Part shown: positions 40,671 to 47,012 of the stretch, in pieces
Layout: each line of letters opens with the position of its first letter
Numbering within the stretch: the first letter of the stretch is position 1
NCBI GenBank assembly: GCA_016180285.1
Contig: JACPBO010000009.1
Span: forward strand, 1 to 52,146
DNA from: Candidatus Woesearchaeota archaeon
GTDB taxonomy: Archaea > Nanobdellota > Nanobdellia > Woesearchaeales > JACPBO01
DNA: 52,146 bases
Direction of reading: 5' to 3'
The notes under the pieces: model-generated
What the model saw: only the letters and a program-made list of their open reading frames with translations
Database searches by the model: none
Told to the model about the DNA's origin: nothing
Position numbers and translations under genes: made by a program

Positions 40671-40976
40671 ATGATATTAATCTATATGACCTGCAGGGAT
40701 GAAGAAGAAGCAAGAAAGATCTCCATGCACCTGGTCAAGAACAGGCTTGCAGCATGCACGAATATGTTTCCGATCAGAAGCATGTACTGGTGGAAAGATA
40801 AGATAGAAGAAACAGAAGAATATGCTGTAATAGCAAAAACAATAGATGAAAATTATGAGAAAATAAAGAAAGAGATCAAAAAGATCCATTCCTATGAAGT
40901 GCCGTGCATTATGAAGATTAATGCAGACGTCAATGAGGAGTACGGAAATTGGATCAAAAAAGAGACGAAAGTATAA
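40671..40976 (+). CDS. cutA: CutA1 divalent-cation tolerance protein
   Basis: The 101 residues match CutA1: the opening YMTCRDEEEARKISMHLVKNRLAACTN, the core SMYWWKDKIEETEEYAVIAKT, and HSYEVPCIMKINADVNEEYGNWI at the end. CutA1 forms very stable trimers related to the PII fold. A role in copper or other metal tolerance is proposed, but its biochemical task is uncertain. It is a single gene followed by the cysteine island. Confidence 0.93.
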   Translation: MILIYMTCRDEEEARKISMHLVKNRLAACTNMFPIRSMYWWKDKIEETEEYAVIAKTIDENYEKIKKEIKKIHSYEVPCIMKINADVNEEYGNWIKKETKV

Positions 40977-41060
40977 ACTTCTTACCGGCGAAGTTCATAT
41001 TTCGCTGAATCCAGAAAAGCAACAAGAGATTTTACGATTTTACGATTTTATAATAGAAAT

Positions 41061-41069
41061 ATTTAAATA
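41061..41069 (+). promoter_or_regulatory. TATA-like box of the cysteine island
   Basis: ATTTAAATA (41061-41069) lies 24-32 nt before ATG 41093. The spacing implies transcription starting at or near the leader ORF's first codon, so the leader would be translated first. An 8-bp GATTTTAC direct repeat (about 41033-41049) lies just upstream. Confidence 0.55.
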
Positions 41070-41092
41070 TTAGTAATAAATTACTCCCAAGT

Positions 41093-41146
41093 ATGGCGAC
41101 TAAAGTAATGAAGAAAAATAAAAAGTCTGATAGCTGTTGCTGTTAG
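41093..41146 (+). CDS. Putative poly-cysteine leader peptide
   Basis: A 17-codon frame reads MATKVMKKNKKSDSCCC and then TAG. The last three sense codons are all Cys (TGT TGC TGT). It starts about 25 nt after a TATA-like box and lies 160 nt upstream of a cysteine-synthase-like gene. The stop is followed by a weak stem (CGCA 41151-41154 / TGCG 41169-41172) running straight into TTTTT, and by further T-rich sequence. Short upstream ORFs ending in Cys runs are known to regulate cysteine genes in actinobacteria. By analogy, ribosomes stalling at the Cys codons when Cys-tRNA is scarce would change expression downstream. The function is inference; the frame and codons are direct observation. Confidence 0.6.
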   Translation: MATKVMKKNKKSDSCCC

Positions 41147-41215
41147 TTCTCGCATCGTCTGTTACTCTTGCGTTTTTATGTTCTATTGTTTTAAATCTTT
41201 AATGAAATTTTAATT

Positions 41216-41333
41216 ATGGCTGCTAAACTACCCTTTGATCAAGAAAAAAAAGATCAATAATATTGAGGACTTGGTATTGAGAGATATTGTAGACGTAGAA
41301 TTTAAAAATGACATCCAGAACTATTCTATCTGA
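41216..41333 (+). other. Short leader-like ORF with an A8 frameshift tract
   Basis: ATG 41216 lies about 25 nt after a second TATA-like stretch (TTTTAAATC, 41189-41197). It opens a frame reading MAAKLPFDQEKKDQ and ends at TAA 41258-41260. A run of eight A (about 41242-41249) offers a slip point. In the +1 frame the reading continues through INNIEDLVLRDIVDVEF to TGA 41331-41333, which overlaps the start of the cysteine-synthase gene by 26 nt. It may be a second promoter with a coupled leader, a homopolymer error, or chance. Confidence 0.3.
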
Positions 41334-42234
41334 GATTGGGAACACTCCGTTGGTGGAGATTAAGCATTTAAATCCCTATCGAAATAAGGGAATCTCCATT
41401 TATGCCAAATTAGAATACTGTAATCCTGGCGGGTCAGTGAAGGACCGAGCTGTTAAGTACATGGTTTTAGATGCGTTAGAAAAAGGGCAGTTGAGGAACA
41501 GGGTTTTGCTAGATGCGACGTCTGGCAACACAGGCATTGCGGAAGCCATGTTAGCGCACCATTTTGGGCTAGAGGCTCTAATCGTAATGCCTGAAAATGC
41601 AACTAAAGAACGGCGAGATGTTATTCAAAAGTATGGCGCGCTGGTTGAGTTAACTCCTGCTGCAAAAGGCTCGAATGGCGCTATAGAACGAGCGCAGGAA
41701 ATTTACCGGCAAAATCCTCAGAAGTACTTTTATGCGGACCAATACAATAATCCTAATAATATTCGAGCGCATCAAGAGACCACGGGACCCGAAATCTGGC
41801 AACAAACTGCAGGAAAAGTAACGCATTTTGTCGCTTGTGTGGGAACATCTGGAACCGCTACTGGAACCGGATACGCGTTGAAAGAGTTTAATCACCGAAC
41901 TAAGGTTTATGAAGTTCAGCCTAATGATGAGCTACATGGCATTGATGGCTTAAAGTACATGGGCGGCAATACGATTATTCCGAGCTTGTATGATGAGTGC
42001 TTTTTTGATGGATTTTTTGGGGTTAGAACCGAGGATGCGCTGGATTTGGCTAATCTAATTCATTCTGAGGAGGGATATTTTGTGGGGCCTTCTTCGGGAG
42101 CTGCGCTGAAGGGAGCCCTGCATTTAGCAAAACAATTAAATGATATAAAATGTTCTGACGCTGCGATTGTCACTATTTTTCCTGATGGAGGGGAGCGGTA
42201 TTTAAGTACGCACTTTCTAAATCAAAAATCATAA
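41308..42234 (+). CDS. Cysteine synthase / cystathionine beta-synthase-like PLP enzyme
   Basis: The 308 residues are a fold-type II PLP enzyme. LSEIGNTPLVEIKHL is the family opening. NPGGSVKDRAVKYM contains the PLP lysine (about Lys43), TSGNTGIAEAM binds the substrate carboxylate, and GTSGTATGTG binds the PLP phosphate. EVQPNDELHGIDGLKYMG is the usual CysK/CysM/CBS-core region. It could make cysteine from O-acetylserine, O-phosphoserine or other activated serine; no serine acetyltransferase lies nearby. Arginine codons CGA and CGG are frequent here, while neighbouring core genes use AGA/AGG, a sign of lateral transfer. In-frame stop TAG 41296-41298 fixes the start at 41308. Confidence 0.92.
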   Translation: MTSRTILSEIGNTPLVEIKHLNPYRNKGISIYAKLEYCNPGGSVKDRAVKYMVLDALEKGQLRNRVLLDATSGNTGIAEAMLAHHFGLEALIVMPENATKERRDVIQKYGALVELTPAAKGSNGAIERAQEIYRQNPQKYFYADQYNNPNNIRAHQETTGPEIWQQTAGKVTHFVACVGTSGTATGTGYALKEFNHRTKVYEVQPNDELHGIDGLKYMGGNTIIPSLYDECFFDGFFGVRTEDALDLANLIHSEEGYFVGPSSGAALKGALHLAKQLNDIKCSDAAIVTIFPDGGERYLSTHFLNQKS

Positions 42235-42334
42235 ATCTCTTGCGCGCTTTATCACATTCGATTTTATAAAAAAGTAAAAAAATTAGCAATTTCAATTTCA
42301 CAAACTTTATAAAAGAGTGCTTTATCCGAAAGCC

Positions 42335-42601
42335 ATGCCGCATCATATCGCAAGATCAGAAGCTCAGCAGGATACCTGCCTTTACTGCGGCTCTAGCTTA
42401 AAAGATAAAATCTGGGATTCTGAATTCAAAGGCCATCTGCATTACAAAACCCTGATCTGCAGCTGCGGAAGAAAAGCGCATATCAGGATGAATTTCAAGG
42501 GATCAGGTCATGATTCGTGGAACAACGGCAAAGTGGGCGGGGTAATAAGCGGAAACGGAAATAAAGTGAACAAGACAATAGAGCATAGGATGATGGCTTA
42601 A
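42335..42601 (+). CDS. Small zinc-ribbon-like protein
   Basis: From ATG 42335 the protein has 88 residues. CLYCGSSL and, about 25 residues later, CSCGRKAHIRM form a four-cysteine zinc-ribbon-type site; the tail is Gly/Asn-rich (GSGHDSWNNGKVGGVISGNGN). The TATA-like ACTTTATAAAAG (42304-42315) lies 20-31 nt before this ATG, so it is preferred over the in-frame GTG 42317. Its stop codon overlaps the stop of the convergent UMP kinase. Such small zinc ribbons are often nucleic-acid-binding; role unknown. Confidence 0.75.
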   Translation: MPHHIARSEAQQDTCLYCGSSLKDKIWDSEFKGHLHYKTLICSCGRKAHIRMNFKGSGHDSWNNGKVGGVISGNGNKVNKTIEHRMMA

Positions 42602-43275
42602 TAGATTGTTGTTCCAATGAATTCTTTTTCATTCAATATTTTTTTCAAATTATCAAGATCTTTTCCATTGGCGATCATAACCTTTATCTTCAGTTTTTCA
42701 GCTTCTTTTGAAGCAATAGGATCAAACGGGGCATTCAACCTGGGAGTCCATTTATCGCCGACAATCTTTCTATAAGCCTTCCATTTGATCTCTTTTATCG
42801 GCTTTGCATCCTGGAATTTGCTTGGATCCTTGTCATAAACATAGTCTATATTTGTCAGATTAATTACTGTTTTTGACCCAAAATTTTTTGCAAGCAACAC
42901 GCTGTCATAATCAGAGCTCCAGCCTGGCTTCCAGCCCGATGCAACAATTATTTTCTTGCCTGTTTTTATTTTTTCAGTCGGATTGTTGACAACTTTTTCA
43001 TAAGCATGATTGGAGAAGATGCACCTTACAAGCTCTGCATTTAATTTTGTGCAGGCTATGCCGAGCCAGTCGAGATCATCATCTTTTATGCTGCCTATTT
43101 CTCTTGCTGCAGCATTGTAGTTCTTATTGATGCCTCCGCCGCCGCATACAATTATTAATTTATTATTTTTTTTGATAAAATCAAGAACAATAGCTTTAAA
43201 ATTTTTTAAAAAATTAACATCTATGCTGTCCGGAATTATCAACGATCCGCCCAATGAGATAATTGTTGTTTTCAT
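42598..43275 (-). CDS. pyrH: UMP kinase, archaeal type
   Basis: From ATG 43275 (MKTTIISLGGSLIIPD) the protein has 225 residues of the amino-acid-kinase fold. IISLGGSL holds the phosphate-binding Lys/Gly loop region. IIVCGGGGINKNYNAAAREIG binds UMP, VASGWKPGWSSDYDSVLLAKNFG is the typical UMPK core, and NLTNIDYVYDKDPSKFQDAKPI follows. It phosphorylates UMP to UDP. The upstream frame (start 43287) overlaps the transporter gene and adds four residues only. It is the last gene of a minus-strand group with two SMR-like genes. Confidence 0.93.
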   Translation of the reverse strand: MKTTIISLGGSLIIPDSIDVNFLKNFKAIVLDFIKKNNKLIIVCGGGGINKNYNAAAREIGSIKDDDLDWLGIACTKLNAELVRCIFSNHAYEKVVNNPTEKIKTGKKIIVASGWKPGWSSDYDSVLLAKNFGSKTVINLTNIDYVYDKDPSKFQDAKPIKEIKWKAYRKIVGDKWTPRLNAPFDPIASKEAEKLKIKVMIANGKDLDNLKKILNEKEFIGTTIY

Positions 43276-43276
43276 T

Positions 43277-43618
43277 TCAACTCCCAATTCCGATAAAGCT
43301 TACGCCTAATATGATCAGGCCAATGCCGATCCACCTGAGCAAGGTCATTTTTTCCTTTAAAAATTTTATTGACAGCAAGCTGACCCAAACATAGCTGAGC
43401 GATACAAAAGGATAGAGCACAGACAGTTCGCCGCCTTTTAATGCAGGAATAAATGCAACTGTTCCAAGGCCATACAGCATAACTCCTGCGATGAATTTCC
43501 AATTCAGGAATGATCTTATGCCAGAGACTTTTGAAGCCTTTTTCCAGAGTATTGGGGCGAATGCTGCAATAACTGTGCCCAATACTACCAGCCCAATTGC
43601 CCATAACTGCGTGGTCAT
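43277..43618 (-). CDS. SMR/EamA-like four-helix membrane protein, copy 2
   Basis: A 113-residue protein with four membrane segments: LWAIGLVVLGTVIAAFAPI, FIAGVMLYGLGTVAFI, SVLYPFVSLSYVWVSLLSI and WIGIGLIILGVSFIGI. The pattern GGELSVLYPFVSLSYVWVSLLS, then E-K-M-x3-R-W-x-GI, fits the small drug/metabolite transporter (EmrE-like, SMR, ArnE/F) fold. The expected membrane Glu near residue 14 of EmrE is absent, so proton-coupled drug export is doubtful; a lipid-linked sugar flippase or metabolite role is also possible. It overlaps copy 1 by 4 nt, so the two probably form a heterodimer. Confidence 0.8.
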   Translation of the reverse strand: MTTQLWAIGLVVLGTVIAAFAPILWKKASKVSGIRSFLNWKFIAGVMLYGLGTVAFIPALKGGELSVLYPFVSLSYVWVSLLSIKFLKEKMTLLRWIGIGLIILGVSFIGIGS

Positions 43619-43986
43619 TTTACATTTCCTCCCGATTTAAAATTAATGAAGCAAATTCCAGACAATATTGATAAAACGCCGAGCCATCTGAATAAATTCA
43701 TGGCCTCATTAAAAAAATAGGCGGATAATAAGCTGACGAAAACATAGCTGGTTGCGATTATTGGATAAAGAACAGAAACGTCTCCCCCTTTAAAGGCAAT
43801 GATCATCAGAATAGCTGCAATGCCGTATACCAGCAGGCCGCCCACCAATATATAGTTGGTTATTACCGAATAAAAACTGAATGAATCTATTTTATCAACG
43901 CCCAATTTATAGAGTATCTGGGCAACTGATGTAAGAATTGTAACGATGAACATTAAGATGATCGCCCATGCTTTTGTTGCCATCAA
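43615..43986 (-). CDS. SMR/EamA-like four-helix membrane protein, copy 1
   Basis: The 123 residues have four membrane segments and share with copy 2 the stretch KGGDVSVLYPIIATSYVFVSLLSAYF, then E-x-M-N-L-F-R-W-L-G. The first segment (AWAIILMFIVTILTSVAQILYKLG) is typical of ArnE/SMR proteins. Paired small transporters encoded as overlapping genes commonly work as antiparallel heterodimers. The order is SecF, SecD, copy 1, copy 2, UMP kinase, all on the minus strand. The substrate cannot be deduced. Confidence 0.8.
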   Translation of the reverse strand: MMATKAWAIILMFIVTILTSVAQILYKLGVDKIDSFSFYSVITNYILVGGLLVYGIAAILMIIAFKGGDVSVLYPIIATSYVFVSLLSAYFFNEAMNLFRWLGVLSILSGICFINFKSGGNVK

Positions 43987-44025
43987 GCACCTTTAAGAGT
44001 TTTAATTTATTGGATGAATATTCAT

Positions 44026-45756
44026 TTAGTCCTTCAGCAATGTTTCAACTATTACAGCATATGCAGGCCTTGTTATAAAGACGCCGATTGAAACTGCAAG
44101 TATTGTTGTTAATGCAAAGCCCCTCAACAATCCAGCTCCTGCAAAATACAAAGGAGCCATCGCAGCGATCAATGTCAGATAAGACCCAATTATTATGAAA
44201 AATGCATTTTTTATTCTTTTCTTCCAGTCATAAGCAGCCTCTGCCTTTTCTCCTTTAAGTATCTCATCTGTTATGACAATCTGGTCATCAACACCAGTTC
44301 CAACAGAGACAATTATGGCAGCAATAGCGGCAAGGTCAATATTCCACCCAATCACTGCTGCAAGGCCAAGCACAAGTAAAATTTCAACAAGGCAGGTAAA
44401 CATTATTGGCAATGCAATGAACAGTTTTCTGTAAGCAATGACGAGTACAACAACAACAGCCAAGACAGCAATTAAGCCCATGAAAAGCGCATTTTTCAGG
44501 AATTCTTCCCCTAAAATCGGAGAGATATTGTCAGTTTTTACAATTTCAAGCTTTGCAGGCAGGCTTCCTGTTACGAGTATTGTCTGCAGCCTTTTCATGT
44601 TCTGCAGCGCGCTGTTAATCGCTTCCTGCTGCGTTGCGCCAACTCCTGAGCCAGATATTGCAATATCTGTTTCTGCTTTGCCTTTCAGGCCAAGCGCTAT
44701 ATTCAGGCTGTCAACAAGCTTCCCGTCAAGAAATAAATCCAAGGGCTTATCGAGATATTGCTCTCTGGATGACAAGCCGGCATCTGCAACTTTGACTGTA
44801 AGATTTCTTGTAAGGTCAGCCTGCCTTTGAGATGCATCCGGGCTTAATGAAATCCTGAACCAAAATCTGCATGCCCATCCTCCTGAAACTTGGCTGCAGC
44901 CGGCATTAGGGTCAATGCCTGCGCAATCTGCGCTTCTGCATACGTATGTGATGTCTTTTTTCTCTCCCTTGAAAACAGTGTCATTGCCTATCCTTGCCTC
45001 GAACTTTCCCTGCTGCGCTATAAGATTTTTTGCTTCCTCTTCATTTGCCCCTGCAATCTCAACCAGGATGAACTGGCTGCCTGACAAATCTCCAGCTTCC
45101 CTCACAACTATGTCGCTCAATCCATAAACATTGAGCCTTTCTTTCATGTTGTCCAGCAATATAGCCATATTATCTGCAGAAAGCTTTTCCTCCGGCTTCA
45201 GCAAAACCCTGACACCGCCCTGCAAATCAAGCCCTTTTCTGATATTTGTTGTCGGAGCAGGGTAAACTCTCAATCCGATGCCTTCTACACCGATAATTTT
45301 TGTAATTGTTTTTGGAGCTTCAACTATGTAAGTCCTGTTTACTGTTTTGTTTAATGTTGCATTAAAATATTCCTCTGTTACTGTTTTTATCTCAGTCTCA
45401 TTAAGAATTGTTATACTTAATTTTGGCTTTGTGGTTAATGTGTAAAAATCTTTGTTGGTCCTTAATGCAAATGTTATGTTGTAGCTGAATGCATCAGTTA
45501 TGCTATAATAATCATCAATAGTTTTTACGGGCACATTGTTTATTGCAAGCACCCTCTCCCTTGTCATCGGGGCAATATTTGGAGATGGGCTTTTTATTCC
45601 GGCCATGCTTGCAGAACTGTTCGGAATGACGTTTCTTATTGCAGCACCTTCATTCCACGGGCTGAATCCGATGGCGAATACAGCGGAGATTATAGCGATC
45701 AGTAATATTATTACCCTGATGTTCTTTATTAACTTCTTAGGCTTGCCGAGATTCAT
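44026..45756 (-). CDS. secD: Protein-export membrane protein SecD
   Basis: The 576 residues have the SecD layout. One N-terminal membrane helix (VIILLIAIISAVFAIGF) is followed by a large outside domain with GIGLRVYPAPTTNIRKGLDLQGGVRVLLKPE and DNMAILLDNMKERLNVYGLSD. Five C-terminal helices follow, beginning LFMGLIAVLAVVVVLVIAY. The DQIVITDEI region near 500 holds the conserved Asp pair of the proton-coupled RND fold. Together with SecF it helps late translocation through SecYEG. An insertion with two CxxxC-like pairs (VCRSADCAGIDPNAGC, about 265-280) in the outside domain may be disulfide-linked. The start overlaps the SecF end by 20 nt. Confidence 0.94.
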   Translation of the reverse strand: MNLGKPKKLIKNIRVIILLIAIISAVFAIGFSPWNEGAAIRNVIPNSSASMAGIKSPSPNIAPMTRERVLAINNVPVKTIDDYYSITDAFSYNITFALRTNKDFYTLTTKPKLSITILNETEIKTVTEEYFNATLNKTVNRTYIVEAPKTITKIIGVEGIGLRVYPAPTTNIRKGLDLQGGVRVLLKPEEKLSADNMAILLDNMKERLNVYGLSDIVVREAGDLSGSQFILVEIAGANEEEAKNLIAQQGKFEARIGNDTVFKGEKKDITYVCRSADCAGIDPNAGCSQVSGGWACRFWFRISLSPDASQRQADLTRNLTVKVADAGLSSREQYLDKPLDLFLDGKLVDSLNIALGLKGKAETDIAISGSGVGATQQEAINSALQNMKRLQTILVTGSLPAKLEIVKTDNISPILGEEFLKNALFMGLIAVLAVVVVLVIAYRKLFIALPIMFTCLVEILLVLGLAAVIGWNIDLAAIAAIIVSVGTGVDDQIVITDEILKGEKAEAAYDWKKRIKNAFFIIIGSYLTLIAAMAPLYFAGAGLLRGFALTTILAVSIGVFITRPAYAVIVETLLKD

Positions 45757-46663
45757 GTATTGCTCCTTTTTTGCGCTCTTTCCATTCCAGATACCATCTT
45801 AGAATTGCTGCGTTTGTTATCCACGTGTTTACAATATCAAATAAAAGCCCTATTGCAAGTATGAGCATTATCTGCCTTATTGTTTCTGAATTCGTGAATA
45901 TGAAGCCAACAACAACTGCAACAAAAGAAGTCAGGGACATTGTCATGCCGGTTCTCATTGCATCCAAAGTCCTGCTTAAAATGCTTCCTTCTTTACTTTT
46001 AAGAACCCTTGTTGTCAGCAGAATGTCAGTGTCAACGCTGTAGCCTATTAACATAAGGAATGCTGCAATGCCTGCTGTTGAAACTTTAATGCCAAGCAGA
46101 TTTATAACGGCCAGGGGCATAACGATATCTGAAAAAGCAGCCAGTATCACGAATGATGACGGGACAAGGTTTCTGAAATAAAAAAATACAACTATGCCCA
46201 TCAAAACAAAGGCGAAGACCATCGTCATTATTGTTTCCCTGAAAAAGCTCTGGCCAAGGGAAGAGCCCATTTCTTCAGCAGTATACTGGTCTTTTGACAG
46301 CTGGCCTATTTTGTTCTGCAAGGATGAGAGCAGCTCATTTTCATCAACGCCAGATGCTTCTATTATTATTCCAGTCTGCTTTCCGCCGCTTCCAAGGACT
46401 CTTACGTTGATTTCTGCTTTGCTGAATGATGACCTTAAATAATTTTCAATCTCTGCTATGCTTACCCGCTTTTCTGAAAATATCGTCAATGACAAGCCGC
46501 CTTTTAATGAGATGCCTTTGTTGATGAAGTCGCCTGTTGCCGCTGCCTGATAAACCAGCTGAATGATTGCAGCCAACAGCACAGCGAGCATTATAAATAG
46601 CAGAACTTTGTAATTTTTATCGTAAAAGTTTCTTATGTTGTTTTTAATATTATCCTTTAACAA
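45737..46663 (-). CDS. secF: Protein-export membrane protein SecF
   Basis: The 308 residues have an N-terminal membrane helix (VLLFIMLAVLLAAIIQLVY), the outside segment FINKGISLKGGLSLTIF, and five C-terminal helices. VINLLGIKVSTAGIAAFLMLIGYSVDTDILLTTRVL is the hallmark RND-type segment with the conserved GYSVDTDI Asp pair. It partners SecD. It is the first gene of a minus-strand operon and its end overlaps the SecD start. The upstream region carries the multi-hairpin element at 46745-46859. Confidence 0.94.
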   Translation of the reverse strand: MLKDNIKNNIRNFYDKNYKVLLFIMLAVLLAAIIQLVYQAAATGDFINKGISLKGGLSLTIFSEKRVSIAEIENYLRSSFSKAEINVRVLGSGGKQTGIIIEASGVDENELLSSLQNKIGQLSKDQYTAEEMGSSLGQSFFRETIMTMVFAFVLMGIVVFFYFRNLVPSSFVILAAFSDIVMPLAVINLLGIKVSTAGIAAFLMLIGYSVDTDILLTTRVLKSKEGSILSRTLDAMRTGMTMSLTSFVAVVVGFIFTNSETIRQIMLILAIGLLFDIVNTWITNAAILRWYLEWKERKKGAIHESRQA

Positions 46664-46744
46664 TCAACACACCCAAGAGCAAAGAAAAGGCAGTTGTTTT
46701 TTAAACTTTCGGTTTTGGAAAAAATGAATTTGAAATATTATTGG

Positions 46745-46859
46745 AAAAAATCCAGCCAGCCATGACGGCAGACGGTCAAAACTCGCTATGCTCGTTTTGC
46801 CCTACGCGACATCCCGTAGGGACAACCCCTGTCGCGTCTGCGTCATGGCTGGATTTTTT
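46745..46859. repeat. Compact multi-hairpin element with imperfect inverted ends
   Basis: The two ends are inverted: left AAAAAATCCAGCC...ATGACG-G-CAGACG (46745-46774) matches the complement of 46835-46859 except for a 4-nt AGCC and a 1-nt G insertion. Inside are CAAAAC/GTTTTG around a TCGCTATGCTC loop, CCCTACG/CGTAGGG, and CGCGACA/TGTCGCG, the last two competing. It is more GC-rich than its surroundings and lies between divergent genes, so it is not a terminator. Candidates are a miniature inverted-repeat element or a structured RNA. No second copy is in this window. Confidence 0.7.
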
Positions 46860-46923
46860 CTTGCACACATGAACTTTTGTTTCATAAAGCATATAAAGGG
46901 TCGAAAAAGGCTTAAAAACCGAA

Positions 46924-46933
46924 ATATTTAAAT
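46924..46933 (+). promoter_or_regulatory. TATA-like box for the surface-protein gene
   Basis: ATATTTAAAT lies about 80 nt before ATG 47013, leaving a leader of some 55 nt that ends in the ribosome-binding motif GGTGAT (47004-47009). It closely resembles the box at 41061. Confidence 0.45.
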
Positions 46934-47012
46934 ATGAACGCTTTCTCTAACCATGAAATAAATCATTTTTAAGAGGTTAAGTGGGTTGATAGCTGTTAAA
47001 AAAGGTGATAAA

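Noticed and set aside
46986-47012. TTG start for the surface protein
   Set aside because: ATG 47013 has a good GGTGAT motif at 47004-47009, which lies inside the longer frame, and leaves a normal signal peptide.
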